From Aplectana chamaeleonis (taxonomy: Eukaryota; Nematoda; Chromadorea; Rhabditida; Cosmocercidae), in NCBI GenBank assembly GCA_029168955.1, contig JAPDOI010000021.1:1-64000 (forward strand): a stretch of DNA of 64,000 nt. Direction: 5' to 3'. Of this stretch, positions 12,301-27,300 are shown piece by piece. The translations under genes were made by a program, and so were the position numbers. Position 1 is the first letter of the stretch. Each line of letters begins with the position of its first letter. The notes below the pieces were generated by a model. The model saw only the letters and a list, made by a program, of their open reading frames with translations. It ran no database searches and was not told the origin of the DNA.

Positions 12301-15300
12301 CTTTCTCTGTCCCTTCCCTACGAAAAAGTACAGCCTACAACGTGTTTTAGCGATTTGATCTACCAACTGATAATATCACTTGATATGATAAGCAGTAATA
12401 AGTGAAGTAGTTAATGTTAAACAGTGAGTAACAAACTTGTTAGTCACTTTCCTTGTCCCTTCCCATCGAAAAGTACAGCCTACAACGTGTTTTAGCGATT
12501 TGATCTACCAACTGATAATATCACTTGATATGATAAGCAGTAATAAGTGAAGTAGTTAATGTTAAACAGTGAGTAACAAACTTGTTAGTCACTTTCCCTG
12601 TCCCTTCCCTACGAAAAAGTACAGCCTACAACGTGTTTTAGCGATTTGATCTACCAACTAATAATATCACTTGATATGATAAGCAGTAATAAGTGAAGTA
12701 GTTAATGTTAAACAGTGAGTAACAAACTTGTTAGTCACTTTCCCTGTCCCTTCCCTACGAAAAGTACAGCCTACAACGTGTTTTAGCGATTTGATCTACC
12801 AACTAATAATATCACTTGATATGATAAGCAGTAATAAGTGAAGTAGTTAATGTTAAACAGTGAGTAACAAACTTGTTAGTCACTTTCCTAGTCCCTTCCC
12901 ATCGAAAAGTACAGCCTACAACGTGTTTTATCGATTTGATCTACCAACTGATAATATCACTTGATATGATAAGCAGTAATAAGTGAAGTAGTTAATGTTA
13001 AACAGTGAGTAACAAACTTATTAGTCACTTTCCCTGTCCCTTCCCTACGAAAAAGTACAGCCTACAGCGAGTTTTAGCGATTTTATCTACCAACTAATGA
13101 TATCACTTGATATGATAAGCAGTAATAAGTGAAGTAGTTAATGTTAAACAGTGAGTAACAAACTTTTTAGTCACTTTCCTTGTCCCTTCCCTACGAAAAA
13201 GTACAGCCTACAACGTGTTTTAGCGATTTGATCTACCAACTGATAATATCACTTGATATGATAAGCAGTAATAAGTGAAGTAGTTAATGTTAAACAGTGA
13301 GTAACAAACTTGTTAGTCACTTTCCCTGTCCCTTCCCTACGAAAAAGTACAGCCTACAACGTGTTTTAGCGATTTGATCTACCAACTGATAATATCACTT
13401 GATATGATAAGCAGTAATAAGTGAAGTAGTTAATGTTAAACAGTGAGTAACAAACTTGTTAGTCACTTTCCCTGTCCCTTCCCTACGAAAAAGTACAGCC
13501 TACAACGTGTTTTAGCGATTTGATCTACCAACTGATAATATCACTTGATATGATAAGCAGTAATAAGTGAAGTAGTTAATGTTAAACAGTGAGTAACAAA
13601 CTTGTTAGTCACTTTCCTTGTCCCTTCCCATCGAAAAGTACAGCCTACAACGTGTTTTAGCGATTTGATCTACCAACTGATAATATCACTTGATATGATA
13701 AGCAGTAATAAGTGAAGTAGTTAATGTTAAACAGTGAGTAACAAACTTGTTAGTCACTTTCCCTGTCCCTTCCCTACGAAAAAGTACAGCCTACAACGTG
13801 TTTTAGCGATTTGATCTACCAACTGATAATATCACTTGATATGATAAGCAGTAATAAGTGAAGTAGTTAATGTTAAACAGTTAGTAACAAACTTGTTAGT
13901 CACTTTCCTGTCCCTTCCCTACGAAAAAGTACAGCCTACAACGTGTTTTAGCGATTTGATCTACCAACTGATAATATCACTTGATATGACAAGCAGTAAT
14001 AAGTGAAGTAGTTAATGTTAAACAGTGAGTAGCAAACTTATTAGTCACTTTCCCTGTCCCTTCCCTACGAAAAGTACAGCCTACAACGTGTTTTAGCGAT
14101 TTGATCTACCAACTGATAATATCACTTGATATGATAAGCAGTAATTAGTGAAGTAGTTAATGTTAAACAGTGAGTAACAAACTTGTTAGTCACTTTCCTT
14201 GTCCCTTCCCTACGAAAAAGTACAGCCTATAACGTGTTTTAGCGATTTGATCTACCAACTAATAATATCACTTGATATGATAAGCAGTAATAAGTGAAGT
14301 AGTTAATGTTAAACAGTGAGTAACAAACTTGTTAGTCACTTTCCTAGTCCCTTCCCATCGAAAAGTACAGCCTACAACGTGTTTTAGCGATTTGATCTAC
14401 CAAATGATAATATCACTTGATATGATAAGCAGTAATAAGTGAAGTAGTTAATGTTAAACAGTGAGTAACAAACTTGTTAGTGACTTTCCCTGTCCCTTCC
14501 CTACGAAAAAGTACAGCCTACAACGTGTTTTAGCGATTTGATCTACCAACTGATAATATCACTTGATATGATAAGCAGTAATAAGTGAAGTAGTTAATGT
14601 TAAACAGTAAGTAAGAAACTTGTAAGTCACTTTCCTAGTCCCTTCCCATCGAAAAGTACAGCCTACAACGTGTTTTAGCGATTTGATCTACCAAATGATA
14701 ATATCACTTGATATGATAAGCAGTAATAAGTGAAGTAGTTAATGTTAAACAGTGAGTAACAAACTTGTTAGTGACTTTCCCTGTCCCTTCCCTACGAAAA
14801 AGTACAGCCTACAACGTGTTTTAGCGATTTGATCTACCAACTGATAATATCACTTGATATGATAAGCAGTAATAAGTGAAGTAGTTAATGTTAAACAGTG
14901 AGTAACAAACTTGTTAGTCACTTTCCTGTCCCTTCCTACGAAAAGTACAGCCTACAACGTGTTTTAGCGATTTGATCTACCAACTGATAATATCACTTGA
15001 TATGATAAGCAGTAATAAGTGAAGTAGTTAATGTTAAACAGTGAGTAACAAACTTGTTAGTCACTTTGCCTGTCCCTTCCCTACGAAAAAGTACAGCCTA
15101 CAACGTGTTTTAGCGATTTGATCTACAAACTAATAATATCACTTGATATGATAAGCAGTAATAAGTGAAGTAGTTAATGTTAAACAGTAAGTAACACACT
15201 TGTTAGTCACTTTCCCTGTCCCTTCCCTACGAAAAGTACAGCCTACAACGTGTTTTAGCGATTTGATCTACCAACTGATAATATCACTTGATATGATAAG

Positions 15301-18300
15301 CAGTAATAAGTGAAGTAGTTAATGTTAAACAGTGAGTAACAAACTTGTTAGTCACTTTCTCTGTCCCTTCCCTACGAAAAAGTACAGCCTACAACGTGTT
15401 TTAGCGATTTGATCTACCAACTGATAATATCACTTGATATGATAAGCAGTAATAAGTGAAGTAGTTAATGTTAAACAGTGAGTAACAAACTTGTTAGTCA
15501 CTTTCCCTGTCCCTCCCCATCGAAAAGTACAGCCTACAACGTGTTTTAGCGATTTGATCTACCAACTAATAATATCACTTGATATGATAAGCAGTAATAA
15601 GTGAAGTAGTTAATGTTAAACAGTGAGTAACAAACTTGTTAGTCACTTTCCCTGTCCCTTCCCTACGAAAAAGTACAGCCTACAACGTGTTTTAGCGATT
15701 TGATCTACCAACTAATAATATCACTTGATATGATAAGCAGTAATAAGTGAAGTAGTTAATGTTAAACAGTGAGTAACAAACTTGTTAGTCACTTTCCCTG
15801 TCCCTTCCCTACGAAAAAGTACAGCCTACAACGTGTTTTAGCGATTTGATCTACCAACTGATAATATCACTTGATATGATAAGCAGTAACAAGTGAAGTA
15901 GTTAATGTTAAACAGTGAGTAACAAACTTGTTAGTCACTTTCTCTGTCCCTTCCCTACGAAAAAGTACAGCCTACAACGTGTTTTAGCGATTTGATCTAC
16001 CAACTGATAATATCACTTGATATGATAAGCAGTAATAAGTGAAGTAGTTAATGTTAAACAGTGAGTAACAAACTTGTTAGTCACTTTCCCTGTCCCTTCC
16101 CTACGGAAAAGCACAGCCTACAACGTGTTTTATCGATTTGATCTACCAACTAATAATATCACTTGATATGATAAGCAGTAATAAGTGAAGTAGTTAATGT
16201 TAAACAGTGAGTAACAAACTTGTTAGTCACTTTCCTGTCCCTTCCCTACGAAAAGTACAGCCTACAACGTGTTTTAGCGATTTGATCTACCAACTGATAA
16301 TATCACTTGATATGATAAGCAGTAATAAGTGAAGTAGTTAATGTTAAACAGTGAGTAACAAACTTGTTAGTCACTTTCCTGTCCCTTCCCTACGAAAAGT
16401 ACAGCCTACAACGTGTTTTAGCGATTTGATCTACCAACTGATAATATCACTTGATATGATAAGCAGTAATAAGTGAAGTAGTTAATGTTAAACAGTGAGT
16501 AACAAACTTGTTAGTCACTTTCCTGTCCCTTCCCTACGAAAAGTACAGCCTACAACGTGTTTTAGCGATTTGATCTACCAACTGATAATATCACTTGATA
16601 TGATAAGCAGTAATAAGTGAAGTAGTTAATGTTAAACAGTGAGTAACAAACTTGTTAGTCACTTTCCTGTCCCTTCCTATCGAAAAAGTACAGCCTACAA
16701 CGTGTTTTAGCGATTTGATCTACCAACTGATAATATCACTTGATATGATAAGCAGTAATAAGTGAAGTAGTTAATGTTAAACAGTGAGTAACAAACTTGT
16801 TAGTCACTTTCCTGTCCCTTCCCTACGAAAAGTACAGCCTACAACGTGTTTTAGCGATTTGATCTACCAACTGATAATATCACTTGATATGATAAGCAGT
16901 AATAAGTGAAGTAGTTAATGTTAAACAGTGAGTAACAAACTTGTTAGTCACTTTCCTGTCCCTTCCCTACGAAAAGTACAGCCTACAACGTGTTTTAGCG
17001 ATTTGATCTACCAACTGATAATATCACTTGATATGATAAGCAGTAATAAGTGAAGTAGTTAATGTTAAACAGTGAGTAACAAACTTGTTAGTCACTTTCC
17101 TGTCCCTTCCTACGAAAAAGTACAGCCTACAACGTGTTTTAGCGATTTGATCTACCAACTGATAATATCACTTGATATGATAAGCAGTAATAAGTGAAGT
17201 AGTTAATGTTAAACAGTGAGTAACAAACTTGTTAGTCACTTTCCTGTCCCTTCCCTACGAAAAGTACAGCCTACAACGTGTTTTAGCGATTTGATCTACC
17301 AACTGATAATATCACTTGATATGATAAGCAGTAATAAGTGAAGTAGTTAATGTTAAACAGTGAGTAACAAACTTGTTAGTCACTTTCCTGTCCCTTCCCT
17401 ACGAAAAAGTACAGCCTACAACGTGTTTTAGCGATTTGATCTACCAACTGATAATATCACTTGATATGATAAGCAGTAATAAGTGAAGTAGTTAATGTTA
17501 AACAGTGAGTAACAAACTTGTTAGTCACTTTCCTGTCCCTTCCCTACGAAAAGTACAGCCTACAACGTGTTTTAGCGATTTGATCTACCAACTGATAATA
17601 TCACTTGATATGATAAGCAGTAATAAGTGAAGTAGTTAATGTTAAACAGTGAGTAACAAACTTGTTAGTCACTTTCCCTGTCCCTTCCTATCGAAAAGTA
17701 CAGCCTACAACGTGTTTTAGCGATTTGATCTACCAACTGATAATATCACTTGATATGATAAGCAGTAATAAGTGAAGTAGTTAATGTTAAACAGTGAGTA
17801 ACAAACTTGTTAGTCACTTTCCTGTCCCTTCCTACGAAAAGTACAGCCTACAACGTGTTTTAGCGATTTGATCTACCAACTGATAATATCACTTGATATG
17901 ATAAGCAGTAATAAGTGAAGTAGTTAATGTTAAACAGTGAGTAACAAACTTGTTAGTCACTTTCCTGTCCCTTCCCTACGAAAAGTACAGCCTACAACGT
18001 GTTTTAGCGATTTGATCTACCAACTGATAATATCACTTGATATGATAAGCAGTAATAAGTGAAGTAGTTAATGTTAAACAGTGAGTAACAAACTTGTTAG
18101 TCACTTTCCTGTCCCTTCCCTACGAAAAAGTACAGCCTACAACGTGTTTTAGCGATTTGATCTACCAACTGATAATATCACTTGATATGATAAGCAGTAA
18201 TAAGTGAAGTAGTTAATGTTAAACAGTGAGTAACAAACTTGTTAGTCACTTTCCTGTCCCTTCCTACGAAAAGTACAGCCTACAACGTGTTTTAGCGATT

Positions 18301-21300
18301 TGATCTACCAACTGATAATATCACTTGATATGATAAGCAGTAACAAGTGAAGTAGTTAATGTTAAACAGTGAGTAACAAACTTGTTAGTCACTTTCCTGT
18401 CCCTTCCCTACGAAAAGTACAGCCTACAACGTGTTTTAGCGACTTGATCTCCCAACTGATAATATCACTTGATATGATAAGCAGTAATAAGTGAAGTAGT
18501 TAATGGTAAACAGTAAGTAAGAAACTTGTTAGTCACTTTACTAGTCCCTTCCCTACGAAAAAGTACAGCCTACAACGTGTTTTAGCGATTTGATCTACCA
18601 ACTGATAATATCACTTGATATGATAAGCAGTAATAAGTGAAGTAGTTAATGTTAAACAGTGAGTAACAAACTTGTTAGTCACTTTCCCTGTCCCTTCCCT
18701 ACGAAAAAGTACAGCCTACAACGTGTTTTAGCGATTTGATCTACCAACTGATAATATCACTTGATATGATAAGCAGTAACAAGTGAAGTAGTTAATGTTA
18801 AACAGTGAGTAACAAACTTGTTAGTCACTTTTTCTGTCCCTTCCCTACGAAAAGTACAGCCTACAACGTGTTTTAGCGATTTGATCTACCAACTGATAAT
18901 ATCACTTGATATGATAAGCAGTAATAAGTGAAGTAGTTAATGTTAAACAGTGAGTAACAAACTTGTTAGTCACTTTCCCTGTCCCTCCCCATCGAAAAGT
19001 ACAGCCTACAACGTGTTTTAGCGATTTGATCTACCAACTGATAATATCACTTGATATGATAAGCAGTAACAAGTGAAGTAGTTAATGTTAAACAGTGAGT
19101 AACAAACTTGTTAGTCACTTTCCTGTCCCTTCCCTACGAAAAGTACAGCCTACAACGTGTTTTAGCGATTTGATCTACCAACTGATAATATCACTTGATA
19201 TGATAAGCAGTAATAAGTGAAGTAGTTAATGTTAAACAGTGAGTAACAAACTTGTTAGTCACTTTCCTGTCCCTTCCCTACGAAAAGTACAGCCTACAAC
19301 GTGTTTTAGCGATTTGATCTACCAACTGATAATATCACTTGATATGATAAGCAGTAATAAGTGAAGTAGTTAATGTTAAACAGTGAGTAACAAACTTGTT
19401 AGTCACTTTCCTGTCCCTTCCCTACGAAAAAGTACAGCCTACAACGTGTTTTAGCGATTTGATCTACCAACTGATAATATCACTTGATATGATAAGCAGT
19501 AATAAGTGAAGTAGTTAATGTTAAACAGTGAGTAACAAACTTGTTAGTCACTTTCCTGTCCCTTCCCTACGAAAAGTACAGCCTACAACGTGTTTTAGCG
19601 ATTTGATCTACCAACTGATAATATCACTTGATATGATAAGCAGTAATAAGTGAAGTAGTTAATGTTAAACAGTGAGTAACAAACTTGTTAGTCACTTTCC
19701 TGTCCCTTCCCTACGAAAAGTACAGCCTACAACGTGTTTTAGCGATTTGATCTACCAATTGATAATATCACATGATATGATAAGCAGTAATAAGTGAAGT
19801 AGTTAATGTTAAACAGTGAGTAACAAACTTGTTAGTCACTTTCCTGTCCCTTCCTACGAAAAAGTACAGCCTACAACGTGTTTTAGCGATTTGATCTACC
19901 AACTGATAATATCACTTGATATGATAAGCAGTAATAAGTGAAGTAGTTAATGTTAAACAGTGAGTAACAAACTTGTTAGTCACTTTCCTGTCCCTTCCTA
20001 CGAAAAGTACAGCCTACAACGTGTTTTAGCGATTTGATCTACCAACTGATAATATCACTTGATATGATAAGCAGTAATAAGTGAAGTAGTTAATGTTAAA
20101 CAGTGAGTAACAAACTTGTTAGTCACTTTCCCTGTCCCTTCCCTACGAAAAAGTACAGCCTACAACGTGTTTTAGCGATTTGATCTACCAACTAATAATA
20201 TCACTTGATATGATAAGCAGTAATAAGTGAAGTAGTTAATGTTAAACAGTGAGTAACAAACTTGTTAGTCACTTTCCCTGTCCCTCCCCATCGAAAAGTA
20301 CAGCCTACAACGTGTTTTAGCGATTTGATCTACCAACTAATAATATCACTTGATATGATAAGCAGTAATAAGTGAAGTAGTTAATGTTAAACAGTGAGTA
20401 ACAAACTTGTTAGTCACTTTCCCTGTCCCTTCCCTACGAAAAAGTACAGCCTACAACGTGTTTTAGCGATTTGATCTACCAACTGATAATATCACTTGAT
20501 ATGATAAGCAGTAATAAGTGAAGTAGTTAATGTTAAACAGTGAGTAACAAACTTGTTAGTCACTTTCCCTGTCCCTTCCCTACGAAAAGTACAGCCTACA
20601 ACGTGTTTTAGCGATTTGATCTACCAACTGATAATATCACTTGATATGATAAGCAGTAATAAGTGAAGTAGTTAATGTTAAACAGTGAGTAACAAACTTG
20701 TTAGTCACTTTCCTGTCCCTTCCCTACGAAAAAGTACAGCCTACAACGTGTTTTAGCGATTTGATCTACCAACTGATAATATCACTTGATATGATAAGCA
20801 GTAATAAGTGAAGTAGTTAATGTTAAACAGTGAGTAACAAACTTGTTAGTCACTTTCCTGTCCCTTCCCTACGAAAAGTACAGCCTACAACGTGTTTTAG
20901 CGATTTGATCTACCAACTGATAATATCACTTGATTTGATAAGCAGTAATAAGTGAAGTAGTTAATGTTAAACAGTGAGTAACAAACTTGTTAGTCACTTT
21001 CCCTGTCCCTTCCTACGAAAAAGTACAGCCTACAACGTGTTTTAGCGATTTGATCTACCAACTGATAATATCACTTGATATGATAAGCAGTAATAAGTGA
21101 AGTAGTTAATGTTAAACAGTGAGTAACAAACTTGTTAGTCACTTTCCTGTCCCTTCCCTACGAAAAGTACAGCCTACAACGTGTTTTAGCGATTTGATCT
21201 ACCAACTGATAATATCACTTGATATGATAAGCAGTAATAAGTGAAGTAGTTAATGTTAAACAGTGAGTAACAAACTTGTTAGTCACTTTCCCTGTCCCTT

Positions 21301-24300
21301 CCCTACGAAAAGTACAGCCTACAACGTGTTTTAGCGATTTGATCTACCAACTGATAATATCACTTGATATGATAAGCAGTAATAAGTGAAGTAGTTAATG
21401 TTAAACAGTGAGTAACAAACTTGTTAGTCACTTTCCTGTCCCTTCCCATCGAAAAAGTACAGCCTACAACGTGTTTTAGCGATTTGATCTACCAACTGAT
21501 AATATCACTTGATATGATAAGCAGTAATAAGTGAAGTAGTTAATGTTAAACAGTGAGTAACAAACTTGTTAGTCACTTTCCCTGTCCCTTCCCTACGAAA
21601 AGTACAGCCTACAACGTGTTTTAGCGATTTGATCTACCAACTGATAATATCACTTGATATGATAAGCAGTAATAAGTGAAGTAGTTAATGTTAAACAGTG
21701 AGTAACAAACTTGTTAGTCACTTTCCTGTCCCTTCCCTACGAAAAGTACAGCCTACAACGTGTTTTAGCGATTTGATCTACCAACTGATAATATCACTTG
21801 ATATGATAAGCAGTAATAAGTGAAGTAGTTAATGTTAAACAGTGAGTAACAAACTTGTTAGTCACTTTCCTGTCCCTTCCCTACGAAAAGTACAGCCTAC
21901 AACGTGTTTTAGCGATTTGATCTACCAACTGATAATATCACTTGATATGATAAGCAGTAGTAAGTGAAGTAGTTAATGTTAAACAGTGAGTAACAAACTT
22001 GTTAGTCACTTTCCCTGTCCCTTCCCTACGAAAAAGTACAGCCTACAACGTGTTTTAGCGATTTGATCTACCAACTGATAATATCACTTGATATGATAAG
22101 CAGTAGTAAGTGAAGTAGTTAATGTTAAACAGTGAGTAACAAACTTGTTAGTCACTTTCCCTGTCCCTTCCCTACGAAAAGTACAGCCTACAACGTGTTT
22201 TAGCGATTTGATCTACCAACTGATAATATCACTTGATATGATAAGCAGTAATAAGTGAAGTAGTTAATGTTAAACAGTGAGTAACAAACTTGTTAGTCAC
22301 TTTCCTGTCCCTTCCCTACGAAAAGTACAGCCTACAACGTGTTTTAGCGATTTGATCTACCAACTGATAATATCACTTGATATGATAAGCAGTAATAAGT
22401 GAAGTAGTTAATGTTAAACAGTGAGTAACAAACTTGTTAGTCACTTTCCTGTCCCTTCCCTACGAAAAGTACAGCCTACAACGTGTTTTAGCGATTTGAT
22501 CTACCAACTGATAATATCACTTGATATGATAAGCAGTAATAAGTGAAGTAGTTAATGTTAAACAGTGAGTAACAAACTTGTTAGTCACTTTCCTGTCCCT
22601 TCCCTACGAAAAAGTACAGCCTACAACGTGTTTTAGCGATTTGATCTACCAACTGATAATATCACTTGATATGATAAGCAGTAATAAGTGAAGTAGTTAA
22701 TGTTAAACAGTGAGTAACAAACTTGTTAGTCACTTTCCTAGTCCCTTCCCATCGAAAAGTACAGCCTACAACGTGTTTTAGCGATTTGATCTACCAACTG
22801 ATAATATCACTTGATATGATAAGCAGTAATAAGTGAAGTAGTTAATGTTAAACAGTGAGTAACAAACTTGTTAGTCACTTTCCCTGTCCCTTCCCTACGA
22901 AAAAGTACAGCCTACAACGTGTTTTAGCGATTTGATCTACCAACTGATAATATCACTTGATATGATAAGCAGTAATAAGTGAAGTAGTTAATGTTAAACA
23001 GTGAGTAACAAACTTGTTAGTCACTTTCCTAGTCCCTTCCCATCGAAAAGTACAGCCTACAACGTGTTTTAGCGATTTGATCTACCAACTGATAATATCA
23101 CTTGATATGATAAGCAGTAATAAGTGAAGTAGTTAATGTTAAACAGTGAGTAACAAACTTGTTAGTCACTTTCCCTGTCCCTTCCCTACGAAAAAGTACA
23201 GCCTACAACGTGTTTTAGCGATTTGATCTACCAACTGATAATATCACTTGATATGATAAGCAGTAGTAAGTGAAGTAGTTAATGTTAAACAGTGAGTAAC
23301 AAACTTGTTAGTCACTTTCCATGTCCCTTCCCAACGAAAAGTACAGCCTACAACGTGTTTTAGCGATTTGATCTACCAACTGATAATATCACTTGATATG
23401 ATAAGCAGTAATAAGTGAAGTAGTTAATGTTAAACAGTGAGTAACAAACTTATTAGTCACTTTCCCTGTCCCTTCCCTACGAAAAAGTACAGCCTACAAC
23501 GTGTTTTAGCGATTTGATCTACCAACTGATAATATCACTTGATATGATAAGCAGTAATAAGTGAAGTAGTTAATGTTAAACAGTGAGTAACAAACTTGTT
23601 AGTCACTTTCCTTGTCCCTTCCCATCGAAAAGTACAGCCTACAACGTGTTTTAGCGATTTGATCTACCAACTGATAATATCACTTGATATGATAAGCAGT
23701 AATAAGTGAAGTAGTTAATGTTAAACAGTGAGTAACAAACTTGTTAGTCACTTTCCTAGTCCCTTCCCATCGAAAAGTACAGCCTACAACGTGTTTTAGC
23801 GATTTGATCTACCAACTGATAATATCACTTGATATGATAAGCAGTAATAAGTGAAGTAGTTAATGTTAAACAGTGAGTAACAAACTTGTTAGTCACTTTC
23901 CCTGTCCCTTCCCTACGAAAAAGTACAGCCTACAACGTGTTTTAGCGATTTGATCTACCAACTGATAATATCACTTGATATGATAAGCAGTAATAAGTGA
24001 AGTAGTTAATGTTAAACAGTGAGTAACAAACTTGTTAGTCACTTTCCCTGTCCCTTCCCTACGAAAAAGTACAGCCTACAACGTGTTTTAGCGATTTGAT
24101 CTACCAACTGATAATATCACTTGATATGATAAGCAGTAATAAGTGAAGTAGTTAATGTTAAACAGTGAGTAACAAATTTGTTAGTCACTTTCCTTGTACC
24201 TTCCCTACGAAAAAGTACGGCCTACAACGTGTTTTAGCGATTTGATCTACCAACTGATAATATCACTTGATATGATAAGCAGTAATAAGTGAAGTAGTTA

Positions 24301-27300
24301 ATGTTAAACAGTGAGTAACAAACTTGTTAGTCACTTTCCTAGTCCCTTCCCATCGAAAAGTACAGCCTACAACGTGTTTTAGCGATTTGATCTACCAACT
24401 GATAATATCACTTGATATGATAAGCAGTAACAAGTGAAGTAGTTAATGTTAAACAGTGAGTAACAAACTTGTTAGTCACTTTCTCTGTCCCTTCCCTACG
24501 AAAAAGTACAGCCTACAACGTGTTTTAGCGATTTGATCTACCAACTGATAATATCACTTGATATGATAAGCAGTAACAAGTGAAGTAGTTAATGTTAAAC
24601 AGTGAGTAACAAACTTGTTAGTCACTTTTTCTGTCCCTTCCCTACGAAAAAGTACAGCCTACAACGTGTTTTAGCGATTTGATCTACCAACTGATAATAT
24701 CACTTGATATGATAAGCAGTAATAAGTGAAGTAGTTAATGTTAAACAGTGAGTAACAAACTTGTTAGTCACTTTCCTAGTCCCTCCCCATCGAAAAGTAC
24801 AGCCTACAACGTGTTTTAGCGATTTGATCTACCAACTAATAATATCACTTGATATGATAAGCAGTAATAAGTGAAGTAGTTAATGTTAAACAGTGAGTAA
24901 CAAACTTGTTAGTCACTTTCCCTGTCCCTTCCCTACGAAAAGTACAGCCTACAACGTGTTTTAGCGATTTGATCTACCAACTGATAATATCACTTGATAT
25001 GATAAGCAGTAATAAGTGAAGTAGTTAATGTTAAACAGTGAGTAACAAACTTGTTAGTCACTTTCCTGTCCCTTCCCTACGAAAAGTACAGCCTACAACG
25101 TGTTTTAGCGATTTGATCTACCAACTGATAATATCACTTGATATGATAAGCAGTAATAAGTGAAGTAGTTAATGTTAAACAGTGAGTAACAAACTTGTTA
25201 GTCACTTTCCTGTCCCTTCCCTACGAAAAGTACAGCCTACAACGTGTTTTAGCGATTTGATCTACCAACTGATAATATCACTTGATATGATAAGCAGTAA
25301 TAAGTGAAGTAGTTAATGTTAAACAGTGAGTAACAAACTTGTTAGTCACTTTCCTGTCCCTTCCCTACGAAAAGTACAGCCTACAACGTGTTTTAGCGAT
25401 TTGATCTACCAACTGATAATATCACTTGATATGATAAGCAGTAATAAGTGAAGTAGTTAATGTTAAACAGTGAGTAACAAACTTGTTAGTCACTTTCCTG
25501 TCCCTTCCTACGAAAAGTACAGCCTACAACGTGTTTTAGCGATTTGATCTACCAACTGATAATATCACTTGATATGATAAGCAGTAATAAGTGAAGTAGT
25601 TAATGTTAAACAGTGAGTAACAAACTTGTTAGTCACTTTCCTGTCCCTTCCCTACGAAAAAGTACAGCCTACAACGTGTTTTAGCGATTTGATCTACCAA
25701 CTGATAATATCACTTGATATGATAAGCAGTAATAAGTGAAGTAGTTAATGTTAAACAGTGAGTAACAAACTTGTTAGTCACTTTCCTGTCCCTTCCCTAC
25801 GAAAAAGTACAGCCTACAACGTGTTTTAGCGATTTGATCTACCAACTGATAATATCACTTGATATGATAAGCAGTAAAAAGTGAAGTAGTTAATGTTAAA
25901 CAGTGAGTAACAAACTTGTTAGTCACTTTCCTGTCCCTTCCCTACGAAAAAGTACAGCCTACAACGTGTTTTAGCGATTTGATCTACCAACTGATAATAT
26001 CACTTGATATGATAAGCAGTAACAAGTGAAGTAGTTAATGTTAAACAGTGAGTAACAAACTTGTTAGTCACTTTCCCTGTCCCTTCCCTACGAAAAAGTA
26101 CAGCCTACAACGTGTTTTAGCGATTTGATCTACCAACTGATAATATCACTTGATATGATAAGCAGTAGTAAGTGAAGTAGTTAATGTTAAACAGTGAGTA
26201 ACAAACTTGTTAGTCACTTTCTCTGTCCCTTCCCTACGAAAAAGTACAGCCTACAACGTGTTTTAGCGATTTGATCTACCAACTGATAATACCACTTGAT
26301 ATGATAAGCAGTAACAAGTGAAGTAGTTAATGTTAAACAGTGAGTAACAAACTTGTTAGTCACTTTCCTGTCCCTTCCCTACGAAAAGTACAGCCTACAA
26401 CGTGTTTTAGCGATTTGATCTACCAACTGATAATATCACTTGATATGATAAGCAGTAATAAGTGAAGTAGTTAATGTTAAACAGTGAGTAACAAACTTGT
26501 TAGTCACTTTCCTGTCCCTTCCCTACGAAAAGTACAGCCTACAACGTGTTTTAGCGATTTGATCTACCAACTGATAATATCACTTGATATGATAAGCAGT
26601 AGCAAGTGAAGTAGTTAATGTTAAACAGTGAGTAACAAACTTGTTAGTCACTTTCCATGTCCCTTCCCTACGAAAAAGTACAGCCTACAACGTGTTTTAG
26701 CGATTTGATCTACCAACTGATAATATCACTTGATATGATAAGCAGTAATAAGTGAAGTAGTTAATGTTAAACAGTGAGTAACAAATTTGTTAGTCACTTT
26801 CCTTGTCCCTTCCCATCGAAAAGTACAGCCTACAACGTGTTTTAGCGATTTGATCTACCAACTGATAATATCACTTGATATGATAAGCAGTAATAAGTGA
26901 AGTAGTTAATGTTAAACAGTGAGTAACAAACTTGTTAGTCACTTTCCCTGTCCCTTCCCTACGAAAAAGTACAGCCTACAACGTGTTTTAGCGATTTGAT
27001 CTACCAACTGATAATATCACTTGATATGATAAGCAGTAATAAGTGAAGTAGTTAATGTTAAACAGTGAGTAACAAACTTGTTAGTCACTTTCCCTGTCCC
27101 TCCCCATCGAAAAGTACAGCCTACAACGTGTTTTAGCGATTTGATCTACCAACTGATAATATCACTTGATATGATAAGCAGTAATAAGTGAAGTAGTTAA
27201 TGTTAAACAGTGAGTAACAAACTTGTTAGTCACTTTCCTAGTCCCTTCCCATCGAAAAGTACAGCCTACAACGTGTTTTAGCGATTTGATCTACCAACTG